A stretch of DNA of 64,000 nucleotides, taken from positions 1,659,001-1,723,000 of the forward strand of contig NW_027183960.1 of the NCBI RefSeq assembly GCF_041296385.1. The letters run 5' to 3'. Both the position numbers and the translations under genes were made by a program. This document shows, in pieces, positions 33,303 to 45,273 of the stretch. A model generated the notes under the pieces. The model ran no database searches and had not been told where the DNA came from. It saw nothing but the letters and a program-made list of their open reading frames with translations. Each line of letters opens with the position of its first letter. The stretch's first letter is position 1. The DNA is from Aphelocoma coerulescens. Taxonomy: Eukaryota > Chordata > Aves > Passeriformes > Corvidae.

Positions 33303-35137
33303 CCATCCAATGTTGAATTACCGCTTTCCTCATTTAAGTGGGTTGGTCAGCAAAAAGGTCAAGAGCTGTGGCTGGCTGGTTGGTAATTATTTCCGAGACA
33401 GCTTGTAACCTAATTATCTCATTCAAATGATAAGTGAGTTCCCAGGCATCTGGGATTAATTCCTTAGGTTTCCAAGGGACTGGTCCATCGTGTTGGGTAA
33501 CTTGTTCTGGTGGCCATTCATCATTTCCCCGTTTTGGGGTGCTCCCTCCAGCCAGGGCTGCATCAGCTGACTGCTTTTCTCTAATTAAATCATCACAGAT
33601 TTTGATTCCTAAGCGATTTCCCAGAACTTGTAGTAGCAAAAAGAACAACAGTCTACTAAATATACCACATCCCTGACCAGTTTGGAGGTAACCTGAGCTA
33701 AGCATGGCCACAAATCCAATACTGTCCTTTCAAAGCCCGTGTTCCATTAGCAAAGGAACCTACCCATGGTCATCAATTGGTGGCTCAAAATACAGCAGGA
33801 TTCCCGGGCCTAACAGTCCTCCAACAAGAGTTGCCCCACCATAAGGGTCCCAGCATTTGCATTTCCAAGCTCCCGCACAGGGTTCCCACCTACATTTACA
33901 TCTGCAAGCTGCTTGGTTGGATTTGGAGCAGAACTCACTAAAAGGCTTTGAGTTCCAATCCGGTGTGGCCATTCCCACTGATAATCACAAACAACATGTC
34001 TTCTACTTGTGGAATTTTTGTGGGGACTGCTCAAAAACAGGTGGTCAAAAAAACCCCTTGTCCCTCCCCATTGCTTTACAGGCTTCCAAATATTTTTGGC
34101 AAGTGTGATAAGAACGCCTTACGCAGCTACTGTTAGTGAGCCGAACAGGTATTTGATTGCATTTGCCTTGATATTTGGAACAATTGGAAGGAGGGCAATT
34201 GGGGGTCCAAACCCAGTTGTTCAAACCCAGAGGGAAAGTCAATTGACAATTGCCTTTTCCTACATAGACATGCCCTATCCTATTTAGGCAATAAGTGCCT
34301 GTTGGAGAAGAATGAAGTGGCCATGAACTTCCTTCTTTGGCCCCAAATCCCATCCCACTGTGGCCCTCACATTGACCCACCATTTAGGTTCAGCTGGGCT
34401 AGCCAACTATGGCCACTCTTCAGATCCTCCTGGCCCTCCACAGAGCCAGCAATTGCTAAGGTTAAAAACTTTTGCTACTTCTTCTCCTAAGGCTGCAAAT
34501 TGATTCTCCCACTCCTGGCCTAAACTCAGCTGACCATATCAAAGTAGAATTAGTAAGGAAAATGTTTTAATAGTGTCATCTAATTAGCTAGTCTAATTTT
34601 CCCGTTGTCTTCTGCAGCACCTGTGGCAATTGAAGACACAGAAACCACTTAACGTAACAAAATGGCCACAAGTATTAGCCCCCAAGTGAGTGGAGATTCT
34701 AGAGGAGGGATGCCTATACAGTCTATTTCAGCAGACGGTCTGAAGGTAGGACTGCGGGGCTTCTTCCGATGTCGAAGCACTGGCTACTGCTCCGGCCCAC
34801 TCCTGCAGAGTGGCAGTCACGGCCTCCCGGCCTTCTCCTCCAGCTGAGATGTGCAAATCTCTGAGGCTTCAGAGACCTTGACCCGAGAGGGACGGGTTCA
34901 CCTGTGTTCAGCTTACTTGACGGCTGTTTCTGTCATCAGTGACACTTGGAATGGGCCACACCATTTCACCAGCACTGGCGCTTCTTTCTACTCCTTAACT
35001 AGGACTCAATCTCCTGGTTGGATGTTACAAGCAACAAAGTCCAAAGGCCGGACTTGTGCCGGCTGAGCTTCCTGTTGAAGGGGTTTCACAAGAAGCAGGA
35101 TCCTGGCCACAGATGGTTTTAAATATACATCACTTGC

Positions 35138-35900
35138 CTATACCCCCCCCCCCACTAGGTGGAGACTTACCAGGGTAATTGCAAACAACGATTGAAAGGG
35201 AGATAACTGAATCTCTCTTCTGGCTTGGGCCCTCATTCTCACCAAAGCCAATGTCCAGAGCCCTACCCATGGCATCTTGGTTTCTATTACCAGCTTCAAA
35301 AGGTGTTTATTTCTCTCTTCATTGTTTTCTACCCGAGCCGAGCTCTGGGGGTGCCAGGGCCTATGGAGGTTCCATTGTGTTCCTAAAGAAGCCAAAACCC
35401 CTTGAAGGATCTTTCCTGCAAAATGAGTTCCCCTATCTGAGTCTATTGCTTCTACAATGCTGTATCTTGGAATGATTTGTTCCAAAAATGCCTTAAGAAC
35501 TGATCCTGTCATTACTGAAGTAGTTGGAAATACTTCTGGCCACCTTGCTAGCTGACATACGATTACCAGAAGATATTAAGCCTTGCCACTTGGGGCATCT
35601 CCGGAAAATCCACCTGGCATCTTTGGAAGGGCCATGCAGCCCAAGGCCTCCCTCCCCTAGCAAGTTACTTTGTAACTTGGCTGTTGGCTTTAGCACAGAT
35701 CAAGCAACCTTCAACAGCTCCTTTTGCCAGTCTAAAAAGACCCCCAGCAACATACATCATGAGATAGGCTTCTGCCAATCCTCAGGAAGTGCAAGGACTC
35801 TCTTAATGGAGTTGCTTTAATATTGGTAGGGCCAAAGGTTCTGGTATCTCTTGTTTGCCATCCCTTGGAAACCAATTCTTGCCTTTTTTCTCTGCCACAC
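35138..35900 (-). pseudogene. ERV integrase remnant, left arm
   Basis: An open frame of 124 codons (35,138-35,512) covers the integrase core from LEQIIPRYSIV through DSDRGTHFAG (second catalytic Asp) to PQSSARVENNE, where the Glu remains but the usual Gly-Gln before it is altered. Upstream, CQVDFPEMPQVA (about 35,610) holds the first Asp in another frame. Stops and frame changes exclude function. Confidence 0.8.
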
Positions 35901-36032
35901 GACTTTTAACTGTATGTCAAACTGCTGTGGTAGAAAAGACAGCTTCCTGGGCAGTGATGGAGTCACTGGGAGCAAAGGGGGCATCTTGGAGAGTTCTGGC
36001 AGAAGTGTGGCTTTCTGAGTTTCTTCATCCAC

Positions 36033-36474
36033 CAAAAAGGAGACAGAGGAGTCCTGTAACATTCTTCAACTCCAGGGAGAGGCCATGGGGCTTTTGCCAT
36101 GGAGTCTCTCAAATGATTGCGGGATGCAGCCCCCTTCTGATGCTAAGTTCCTGGCAACAGCACCCTCTGAGGTACTCGGGAATTACAGACTTCCAGAACT
36201 GCCTACTCTATGCCCCCCTCTAATATGCACTCCCCTTTTGGAATGGAAAAGGAAGAAAACCAAACTATTCCTAATGCTGGGAAGTCTTTGCTGCCTTGCT
36301 CTAGGTTCAGGAATTTAGCAGGGCCTTGGCTGAGCAACAGTCTCTGTTGATTTGTAACAGTTTCTAGAACGAATACTTTCTTCTGTTACTTCCCTCCCTG
36401 TAAATTCCTAGCCTTGTCTAAGGAGAGATTCACACGGTCTCTTTGTAAAGACACATCTATCTTACTCCTTTCAC
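36033..36474 (-). mobile_element. 5' LTR of palindromic ERV, left arm
   Basis: Same-strand partner of 31,424-31,893 and mirror of 49,967-50,408. It begins (minus) TGAAAGGAG and ends near CTCCTTTTT. It directly borders the CA microsatellite. Confidence 0.75.
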
Positions 36475-36537
36475 TCCCACACCTTCCTTGCGGTGGAACG
36501 GCTCTCCCCGGCACAGCACCTGGCACAAAACCCCCGT

Positions 36538-38000
36538 ATACGCACACACACACCTGCACTTACCCTGCACTCCACTGCACACACACACACACACACACAC
36601 GCCCCTCCCGCACACTAACACCCCCTCCACATCCCCACCATGCTACTTGCAGTGGCCCCGCCCCTGCCATCCCCGCCGGCTGGCAGCACCCACTCCTCGC
36701 ATGCGTCCCCATGCCTTGCATTTCCTTGCTGCCCCCTCTGTAGCCTTCCCTCAACCTGCCTTTTCTCCCCTGCCTTGCACTGACTTGCTCACCCATCCCC
36801 CACCTGACTTCCTTTCACATTCGTCTAGGTCTGGCCTCATCTTTCCTTTTCCTTCTAGGACCCTCATTGCCTTGCCTCGCCTCGCAAAGCCACCACTTGC
36901 CTTGCCTTGCCCTTGAACCCCTCCCTTGCCTTGCATGACCTTGCTCACCCCTCCCCCACCTGGAATTCAACACCCCTTTTCAATGACATTTCTGGGCCTT
37001 GCCCTGCCCTTTCTGCTCCTCCGAGGAATCTCAAAGCTCTCAAGCATCTCCGGTGTTTCAGGATCCCATGAGAGGAAGACCAGGGGAGGACGCATGTTGC
37101 CACACTCATCTCTGTGGGCAGCCTTTGTCTGGGAGCAATCCTTGCATGTCTTGAACCTTGGAGGGGCAATTCACATTTTGCCCTTGAGCTCGGGGACCAG
37201 AAAGAGAGTTCTTTTGCATACAAGGGAAAGCAGGTAGCTCAAGTCTTTTAGGTACAGAGGAGAGATGACCCACGCGGGATCAAGGCCACACAGAGCACTT
37301 GGTCCTGGCCACTTTTGTGCACCAGCAGTCCTTGAATGTACTTCTCACCTGCCTTGCCTGGCCTTGCCTTGGCAACACAACACTTGCCTTGCCTTGCCCT
37401 GCTAGCCCTCTGGAGCCTTGCATTCCTTTGCACGGCCATGCCCAGCACATGACCTGCCTACTGTTTTCCTCCAGGGCCTTGGCTTGCTGAGCCCTTCCTG
37501 TTTCTGCCTGGCCCTCCCATCAGTGGCCCTTCCTTCCGACAGCCAGCCTTGCCTCTAACTTCTGGGCCTTCTCTTGCCTACCACTCCATTTGCTTTCCCC
37601 CCACTGCTCTGGCCTTGCCTACCTCTCCCTTGACTTGCCCACAATTGCCTGCACTCGGTTTGCAGCGCCTTGCCTGCATGGAAGGCAAGGGAAAGAGTGG
37701 TAGGCCGGGCAAAGCAAAGCCAGCAAGTTGTAGGCAGTGCGAGGCAAGGCAGACGTAGGCAAAGGAAGCAGAGCAAGGGTACCTTAAGAAGAACTAGACA
37801 AGGCAAGGCCAAGAGACTTGGAGTGCCTTTCCTTGGGAAGGCAAGGACATAGTGCCAGTGTTGCTGGAGCAGATGTTAAGGTACTGTGGGGAGGAATAGT
37901 CCAGCAAGACATTTCTCTTCTGGCCCCTGTGCGTGTGGGGGCAATTGTTGGACATATTCAATACTGGAGGTGGATCAGTCACTGGATGTGTTGTATTTTG
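36538..38000 (+). repeat. (CA)n and CCTTG-rich low-complexity block, left arm
   Basis: A (CA)n run at 36,578-36,600 is followed by more than 1 kb enriched for CCTTG/CCTTGC units (for example 36,868-36,960 and 37,340-37,700) on the plus strand. The strand bias switches near 37,680, after which GGCAAG/AGGCAAG dominates up to about 37,850. No coding is recognised. The mirror is 48,430-49,900. Confidence 0.85.
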
Positions 38001-39725
38001 GAGGAGGGGATGCCGTTTCTTTGGAGATGGGCTTGTAGTTGCTCTCTTTGGCAAGGAAGGCAGGTTTGGATGTGCACATCAGGTACTCCTAGGGATTTTA
38101 AAGGCTTTTCCCAACAGGCAGAGCTCTCCCTGGGTTCGAGCTGTTGAGCTGTCAGTGGGAATGCAAAGGCCAAGCTCTTAAGCTATTTGTCCTGGTGCCT
38201 TCAGTGTGTGAGCAGTCCCTGGTGCCGTTGCCTTTGGATCCTGACTCTGGGAGAGGGAAGGCTTAGGATGGTACCTAGAGCTGAGAAGGAGAGTGCTGAG
38301 AACAGCGTGTGTGCTGCTAGTTTGAGGGGTGCAGGTGAAGTTGTAGGCAGCAAGATCTTCCTCAGCTGGCACTGTTTTGAGCCCTGTTTTTGCCAGATGG
38401 TTTCAAGTTGGTGGGCGGAATCTGCGAGAGGGAAAAGATTTGTTTGGGCCAAAGAGGTGTGGTGTAAAGAAGAGTGTGCTCTTGGAAGGGGAAGATGAGG
38501 GCAATCTTTTTGTCCTGACACCGTTGATTTGAGTGCAGGGCCGTTTGCAAGTTGCCTCTGTCTGCCCTTGGGGTGGTTTCGAGCTGGGCCAGGTGCTTGG
38601 CCTTCTTTTGCAAGTCTGCAGCGCCATCGTGTGGTTGTTTCCATGAGCGCTGACAGTGCCCGGCAAAAAGCGCTTGGCTGGCGCGGCCCCAGTCGTGTGG
38701 AAGCAGTTGGTGGAAGAGCTCTGCTGTGCATCCTGCCTCTTGGAGACATAAAAGGATGTAACCCTGCGCGTAGCGGGGAAGCAAGACGAATCTTTTCATT
38801 GTTGGCTGAGCAGTTTCCAAGCGGCAAAAGTAAAGGCACTTTCAGCAAGGCCTCTTTCTTTCAGAACCTTTTCTGTGCCATCATGAACATGCTCAACATG
38901 CCACTCGCACCCGCTGAACTGCATCAAAGGCTCTGGAGATAGGCACTTTCCTTCAAGCTCTCTGTAGCATCGTACCCTCCACCTCTGGCGGATCCCAAAG
39001 CCCTTCCAAACATCCAGCAGCTGCACGCAGAGAACAAGTGCTAGAACAAGGCGTTGGCCTTCCTAGTCCTTTTAAAGTCTGTGAACTAGGCGAAACATTC
39101 CAGTGAGCAGCACTTTCCTTCGCAACTATATCTAGAGCATCATCACATTCTCTCCAAGTGGGTAAGTCCACCCTTGCAGCGCAGCGTTTGCAGCCACAGT
39201 TCGGACTGAGAGATAGGCCAGGTGAGAAAGCATTTCTTGACTATCCCTCTTCTCTGGAAGACTTGATACTCGCAGCGCGACCACGTCCACACACCTTCAG
39301 TGTGGCCAGGTTCAAGCAGCTAGAGCTCCCAGAGATGGGAGAGTCAGGAGAGAAGACGTTCCAAAAGTACCGTGTGCTTACAGCAGCATTAAAACTGTGC
39401 ATAGCAGTCTGCAGCACTGTAGACTGCGGCTTCTCCGACAGACGAGCCATCCCATTGTTGCCTCTCGCAGCCTGCTTGCTAGCTGCTCTCCTGAAGAAAA
39501 GAACTAGAAGAAAAAGCCAATGCTGGGCTGCACCTTCCCCTTGCCTTACGTAAAGCCACCTAAACTCCCCGCTGTACTCTCTACTTCCCCTCTCCTTGGA
39601 AGCGACCACTGTGTTTGCTGCATCTCAAAGCCTAAACTTAGGCGCCAGTGTTTCCAAGGATGGTTGGAAGAGGGATAAGTAGTAGCACAAGTAAGTAGTT
39701 GTCGTTGAACTTCCTCCTTCTCAGT
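38000..39725 (+). repeat. Unknown block plus diverged tandem-unit piece, left arm
   Basis: The 38.0-38.9 kb part has a 215-codon ORF on the minus strand, mirrored in the right arm, without any recognisable domain. From about 38,940 to 39,725 the sequence resembles, at low similarity, the second half of the 1.39-kb unit that follows (for example the shared CTTCGAGATGCAG and GGCAAGG-GAA-GT-CAGCCC layout on the minus strand), so it is an older edge copy of the array. Confidence 0.6.
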
Positions 39726-41087
39726 GCTAACGTGAATTGGGCAGGCAGGCGAGTGCCAGCCACGCTCCTTTCTCAGTTTGTACGCTGCGGACACCAGCCC
39801 GGTGCTCTGCGCCTTCGTTCGGCCTCTTAAGTACCCATGTCGCGCTTTCATTGTGCCGGAGTCGAAGCGTCGTCTACTTCTCGCCCAGAGAGCACGGTGC
39901 CGGCAGCGAAATGCCCCAGCCGACTGCTTCTGCCCACACGTGCCTGGTCTATGCACTTTCCCTCGAAGCGACATACAGCAGCACTTTCGGTCTTTTCTTG
40001 TCGTCCAAATGTAAAGGGAAAGATTCTCTGCTATGTCCCGCCCAGAGAACAGTTTTAGGTCAACAAGCACGCCAGTGTTTGCACCACATTCAAGTGGTAG
40101 CCGTCTTTCCTTTACAGGCTGCAGAGCGCCGTCACATCATGGTGCTCTCTGCACCTGCCTTCTCAGTTCCAATACCGCCGCGCACAATACAGCCTTGCAG
40201 GAAGCAAACATGCGGATAGTCATGTCGCTCAGAAGAACGTGCCAGGACGAAAAGATGTTCTTCCTTTCTCCTCGTCGCCCATATTGTGGTGCTGTATTAA
40301 AAGCCTTGGCCAGCGAAAGGCTAATCCAGCAAGTGTTTCTCACCTGATGCATTTCGCTGAGGGAGAGCTGAGGAAAATCCTTGCACAGCACACTGCGGAT
40401 GCGTGCAGTACACATGCTGAAGAGCGGCAAAACTCAAAGCCATCGCTGGGCTTCAGTTCTGTCCAGACCGCAGAAGGCGAAGAACGAAGCAGCTGGGCAC
40501 CGCGTTAACGTACTCAGTGGACCGAATTTCAAATGTCCAGCCAAAAGCTGCTTCATAAGCAGATTCAGCTGAGAATGCTCTGGCTGCTTCACAAAGTAAG
40601 GCGCAGCCGTTTCCATTCATCACACTACCTGGCCAGAAGCAGTATCCTACACCTTCAATGCTGCAGCGTCCATGCAGCTGGAGCACACGCAGTAGGACGC
40701 GTCGAGATAGAAGGCGTTCTTCAAGTACCCCCCTCCTCCAAGCAGCCTTGAAACTGGGCACAACACACTGCGGCTCGGGAGCTTCCTTCTCAGATAGACG
40801 TGCCGTCACGTTATTCACTCTCGCAGCTCCGTTGCCCACTTGCAGCAGCTGCTACCAAAGCAAAATGCTCCAGAAGTAAAAAGCACTGCCGGGCTGTACT
40901 TTCGCCTTGCCGCACGTGAAGCACCATAAACTGTCCGCTGTACTCTTTATTTCCCTTCTCCGCCGCATCTACCACTGTCATCTCTGCATCTCGAAGCATA
41001 AAGCTCGGCACAATTCTTCCCAGGGAAAGCTGGAAGAGAAATAGGTAGCAGCACAAGTAGCTGCAAGTGGAACTTTTGTTTTCAACT
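39726..41087 (+). repeat. Tandem unit 1, left arm (1,362 bp)
   Basis: It begins GCTAACGTGAAT. The first ~500 bp is diverged from units 2 and 3 and the rest is nearly identical to them. No known repeat family, no convincing gene; ORFs of up to 128 codons on the minus strand are shared only because the copies are young. Confidence 0.85.
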
Positions 41088-42479
41088 GCTAACGTGAATC
41101 CGCAAAGAAGCGAGCGGCAGCCACGCTTCTTCTTGCAGCCTGTGCGATGCGCACACCAGCTCGGTGCTCTGCGCCCTCATTCGTATGCTCTTCGTACCAT
41201 GTCGCGCTTTTCATTCTGCCGGAGTCGAAGCGTCGTCTACTTCTCGCCCGGAGAGCACGGTGCCGGAAGAGAAATGCCCCAGCCGACCGCCCTTCCGAAA
41301 CACACCAGGGCTATGCACTTTTCTCGCAGCGACATACAGCAGCACTTTCGGTCTTTTCTTGTCGTCCAAATGTAAGGGGAAAGATTCTCAGCAATGTCGG
41401 GCACAGAGAACAGTTTTAGGTCAACAAGCACGCCCAGAGCTTGCCCGCGACTCGTGGAAACTTGTGTTTGCACACATTCCAGTGGCAGCCCTCTTTCCTT
41501 TACAGCCTGCAGAGCGACGTCAAATCGCGGTGCTCTCTGCACCTGCCTTCTCCCTTCCAAGTACCACTGCGCACAATATAGCCTTGCAGGAAGCAAAGGC
41601 GCGGATAGTCGTCTCGCAGAGAAGAACGTGCAAAGACGAAAAGATGTTCTTCCTTTCTCCTCCTTGTCGCCCAGATTGTGGTGCTGTATTAAAAGCCTTG
41701 GCCAGCGAAAGGCTGATCCAGCAAGTGTTTCTCACCTGATGCATTTCGCTGAGGGAGAGCTGAGGAAAATCCTTGCACAGCACACTGTGGATGCGTGCAG
41801 TACACATGCTGAAGAGCGGCAAAACTCAAAGCCATCGCTGGGCTTCAGTTCTGTCCAGACCGCAGAAGGCGAAGAACGAAGCAGCTGGGCACCGCGTTAA
41901 CGTACTCAGTGGACCGAATTTCAAATGTCCAGCCAAAAGCTGCTTCATAAGCAGATTCAGCTGAGAATGCTCTGGCTGCTTCACAAAGTAAGGCGCAGCC
42001 GTTTCCATTCATCACACTACCTGGCCAGAAGCAGTATCCTACACCTTCAATGCTGCAGCGTCCATGCAGCTGGAGCACACGCAGTAGGATGCGTCGAGAT
42101 AGAAGGCGTTCTTCAAGTACCCCCCTCCTCCAAGCAGCCTTGAAACTGAGCACAACACACTGCGGCTCGGGAGCTTCCTTCTCAGATAGACGTGCCGTCA
42201 CGTTATTCACTCTCGCAGCTCCGTTGCCCACTTGCAGCAGCTGCTACCAAAGCAAAATGCTCCAGAAGTAAAAAGCACTGCCGGGCTGTACTTTCGCCTT
42301 GCCGCACGTGAAGCACCATAAACTGTCCGCTGTACTCTTTATTTCCCTTCTCCGCCGCATCTACCACTGTCATCTCTGCATCTCGAAGCATAAAGCTCGG
42401 CACAATTCTTCCCAGGGAAAGCTGGAAGAGAAATAGGTAGCAGCACAAGTAGCTGCAAGTGGAACTTTTGTTTTCAACT
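41088..42479 (+). repeat. Tandem unit 2, left arm (1,392 bp)
   Basis: Starts GCTAACGTGAATCCG and is almost identical over its full length to unit 3. Equivalent ORFs sit exactly 1,392 bp apart. It is absent from the right arm by count. Confidence 0.95.
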
Positions 42480-43871
42480 GCTAACGTGAATCCGAAAAGA
42501 AGCGAGCGGCAGCCACGCTTCTTCTTGCAGCCTGTGCGATGCGCACACCAGCTCGGTGCTCTGCGCCCTCATTCGTATGCTCTTCGTACCATGTCGCGCT
42601 TTTCATTCTGCCGGAGTCGAAGCGTCGTCTACTTCTCGCCCGGAGAGCACGGTGCCGGAAGAGAAATGCCCCAGCCGACCGCCCTTCCGAAACACACCAG
42701 GGCTATGCACTTTTCTCGCAGCGACATACAGCAGCACTTTCGGTCTTTTCTTGTCGTCCAAATGTAAGGGGAAAGATTCTCAGCAATGTCGGGCACAGAG
42801 AACAGTTTTAGGTCAACAAGCACGCCCAGAGCTTGCCCGCGACTCGTGGAAACTTGTGTTTGCACACATTCCAGTGGCAGCCCTCTTTCCTTTACAGCCT
42901 GCAGAGCGACGTCAGATCGCGGTGCTCTCTGCACCTGCCTTCTCCCTTCCAAGTACCACTGCGCACAATATAGCCTTGCAGGAAGCAAAGGCGCGGATAG
43001 TCGTCTCGCAGAGAAGAACGTGCAAAGACGAAAAGATGTTCTTCCTTTCTCCTCCTTGTCGCCCAGATTGTGGGGCTGTACTGAAAGCCATGGCCAGCGA
43101 AAGGCTAATCCAGCAAGTGTTTCTCACCTGATGCATTTCGCTGAGGGAGAGCTGAGGAAAATCCTTGCACAGCACACTGTGGATGCGTGCAGTACACATG
43201 CTGAAGAGCGGCCAAACTCAAAGCCATCGCTGGGCTTCAGTTCTGTCCAGACTGCAGAAGGCGAAGAACGAAGCAGCTGGGCACCGCGTTAACGTACTCA
43301 GTGGACCGAATTTCAAATGTCCAGCCAAAAGCTGCTTCATAAGCAGATTCAGCTGAGAATGCTCTGGCTGCTTCACAAAGTAAGGCGCAGCCGTTTCCAT
43401 TCATCACACTACCTGGCCAGAAGCAGTATCCTACACCTTCAATGCTGCAGCGTCCATGCAGCTGGAGCACACGCAGTAGGACGCGTCGAGATAGAAGGCG
43501 TTCTTCAAGTACCCCCCTCCTCCAAGCAGCCTTGAAACTGAGCACAACACACTGCGGCTCGGGAGCTTCCTTCTCAGATAGACGTGCCGTCACGTTATTC
43601 ACTCTCGCAGCTCCGTTGCCCACTTGCAGCAGCTGCTACCAAAGCAAAATGCTCCAGAAGTAAAAAGCACTGCCGGGCTGTACTTTCGCCTTGCCGCACG
43701 TGAAGCACCATAAACTGTCCGCTGTACTCTTTATTTCCCTTCTCCGCCGCATCTACCACTGTCATCTCTGCATCTCGAAGCATAAAGCTCGGCACAATTC
43801 CTCCCAGGGAAAGCTGGAAGAGAAATAGGTAGCAGCACAAGTAGCTGCAAGTGGAACTTTTGTTTTCAACT
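42480..43871 (+). repeat. Tandem unit 3, left arm (1,392 bp)
   Basis: Differs from unit 2 by scattered single bases. A base in its last 100 bp (CAATTCCTCCCAGGG here, CAATTCTTCCCAGGG in units 1 and 2) is shared with the right-arm unit, so this is the copy that pairs with the right arm. Confidence 0.95.
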
Positions 43872-44424
43872 GCTAACGTGAATCCGAAAAGAAGCGAGCG
43901 GCAGCCACGCTTCTTCTTGCAGCCTGTGCGATGCGCACACCAGCTCGGTGCTCTGCGCCCTCATTCGTATGCTCTTCGTACCATGTCGCGCTTTTCATTC
44001 TGCCGGAGTCGCAGCGTCGTCTACTTCTCGCCTGAGAGCATGGTGCCGGCAGAGAAACGCTCCGGGCTTCTGCCTCTGCCGAAACACACCTGGGCTATCC
44101 CTCTCAGCGTAAAGTAGCACAAAATGCTGTCTGCGTTATGGTCTTAATCTTAAGGGAAAGATTCTCGGCTTCAGCTCGCACAGAGAACTTTGCTGGGACA
44201 ATACATGTGTTTTATTATCCTTTCTCGCAAGAAGACTATGGTGCTTCTTTGGAACTGTTGGCCAGTGTAAGGCTAATCCAGCAAGTGCTTCTCTCCTGAC
44301 ACATTTCTCTGAGCGAGAGCTTCGGCGGACAGTTGGGCTCTGCGAAGCAGAAAGTCTGTGCTTGCACGTAGCGCTGAGGAGAATCTGTGCACAGCGCGCT
44401 CTGGATGCGTGCAGTACACACACT
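43872..44424 (+). repeat. Partial tandem unit 4, inner left arm
   Basis: Matches the unit start to about 44,130, then degrades. Recognisable later unit segments reappear (AGGCTAATCCAGCAAGTG at 44,268 and GATGCGTGCAGTACACA at 44,406), with deletions between. Confidence 0.75.
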
Positions 44425-44534
44425 AAAGAGAGCCAAAGCTCAATGTCTCAGTTCTGTCCAGCGCCGGAAATTGAGAAGAACGCAGCCCCAGAGCTCTGGG
44501 CTGGAGTGTGCGATGGTTATGAGCTGTGCCGCTC
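44425..44534. other. Palindrome centre / spacer
   Basis: About 110 bp that does not pair with itself in the alignment I could make by eye. The flanking GATGCGTGCAGTACACA (44,406) and TGCACGCATCCATAGTGTACA (44,549-44,569) are the innermost inverted match. A spacer this short relative to the arms is typical of sex-chromosome palindromes and also of fold-back artefacts. Confidence 0.7.
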
Positions 44535-44639
44535 TTCTGCGTGTCTACTGCACGCATCCATAGTGTACAGTGCAAGGATTTTCCTCAGCTCTCGCTCAAC
44601 GAAATGCATTAGAAGGGAAGCACATGCTAGATTAGCCAT

Positions 44640-45273
44640 TCGTTAGCCCACGCTTTCAGTAGAGCACCACAATCTGGGCGACGAGGAAGAGCAAAGAAGA
44701 ACATCTTTTCGTCTTTGCACGATCTTCTCTGCGAGACATCTCTCCACGTCTTTGCTCCCTGCAAGGCTGTAAGGTGCGCGGTGGTACTTGGAAGGGAGAA
44801 GGCAGGTGCAGAGAGCACCGCGATCTGACGGCGCTCTGCAGGCTTAAAGAAAAGAAAGCTACCACTTGAATGTGGTTCAAATACCAATTTCCACGCGTCG
44901 CGGGTAAGCTCCGGGTAAGCTTGGTGACCTAAAACTGGGCGCTGAGTGAGACGTAGCCGAGAATCTTTCCCTTTACATTCCGGCTCCAATGCAAACAGAA
45001 TGCGATGCTACTTAGCGCTGCGAAGGAAAGTGCATAGCCCTGGTGTGTTTGGGAAGGATCAGCAGCCTGGAGCGTTTTTCTGGAGCCTTTCTCCGCTGGC
45101 ACCGTGCTCTCTGGGCGAGAAGTAGACGACGCTTCGACTCCGGCAGAATGAAAGCGCGACATGGTACGAAGAGCATTAAAGAATGAGGGCAGAGCACCGA
45201 GCTGGTGTGTGCATCGCACAGGCTGCAAGAGGAAGCCCGGCTGTTACTCGCTTGTTTCCGGATTCACATTAGC
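44640..45273 (-). repeat. Partial tandem unit, inner right arm
   Basis: Inverted counterpart of left unit 4 but cut differently. Read on the minus strand it contains the middle of the unit (GATTCTCGGCTACGTCTCAC region and the ACAGCACCACAATCTGG-type end) that the left partial copy lost, so the two inner ends were trimmed independently. Confidence 0.7.

Larger units (their letters stand above)
32100..34500 (-). pseudogene. ERV env remnant, left arm (split by solo LTR)
   Basis: SU pieces include NLSNCWLCGGPGG (about 34,455) with the CxxC motif used by gammaretroviral SU, and TGTYCLNRIGHVYV (34,290). The TM region shows [11 protein letters not shown] then CC with seven residues between (about 32,300) and a membrane anchor near 32,100. 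Several frames and stops are present. The mirror copy at 51,960-53,466 lacks the solo LTR. Confidence 0.8.
31424..36474 (-). mobile_element. Deleted gammaretroviral ERV, left-arm copy
   Basis: The order on the minus strand is 5' LTR (36,033-36,474), about 0.5 kb without clear coding, the integrase end (35,138-35,900), env (about 32,100-34,500), then the 3' LTR. Gag, protease, RT and RNase H are gone. It is interrupted by a solo LTR at 32,366-33,302. The mirror copy on the plus strand is 49,967-54,079. Env has the same CX7CC type as the provirus at 55.7-63.6 kb, so they are related families. Confidence 0.85.
30430..44424 (+). repeat. Palindrome left arm (~14.0 kb)
   Basis: This arm pairs in reverse complement with 44,535-55,090. 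Paired coordinates sum to a constant within blocks: 86,440 for 36.9-39.6 kb with 46.9-49.5 kb, 86,442 near 35-36 kb, 86,450 near 33.3-34.8 kb, about 85,510 outside the solo LTR, and 89,146 inside the third tandem unit. The steps match small indels, a ~942-bp insertion and two extra 1,392-bp units here. Long stretches between 35 and 39.6 kb differ by only scattered bases. Confidence 0.97.

Noticed and set aside
36578..36600. CRISPR-like or regulatory array
   Set aside because: It is a plain CA microsatellite. No spacer-repeat structure exists anywhere in the window, and the DNA is eukaryotic.
38201..38848. 215-codon minus-strand ORF conserved in both arms (47,592-48,239)
   Set aside because: Conservation is explained by arm identity. 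No recognisable domain, odd composition and overlapping ORFs in other frames.
40453..40839. 128-codon ORF repeated in each tandem unit and in the right arm
   Set aside because: The copies are too similar at all sites to show coding selection. No start context or domain; it is likely carried passively by the repeat.
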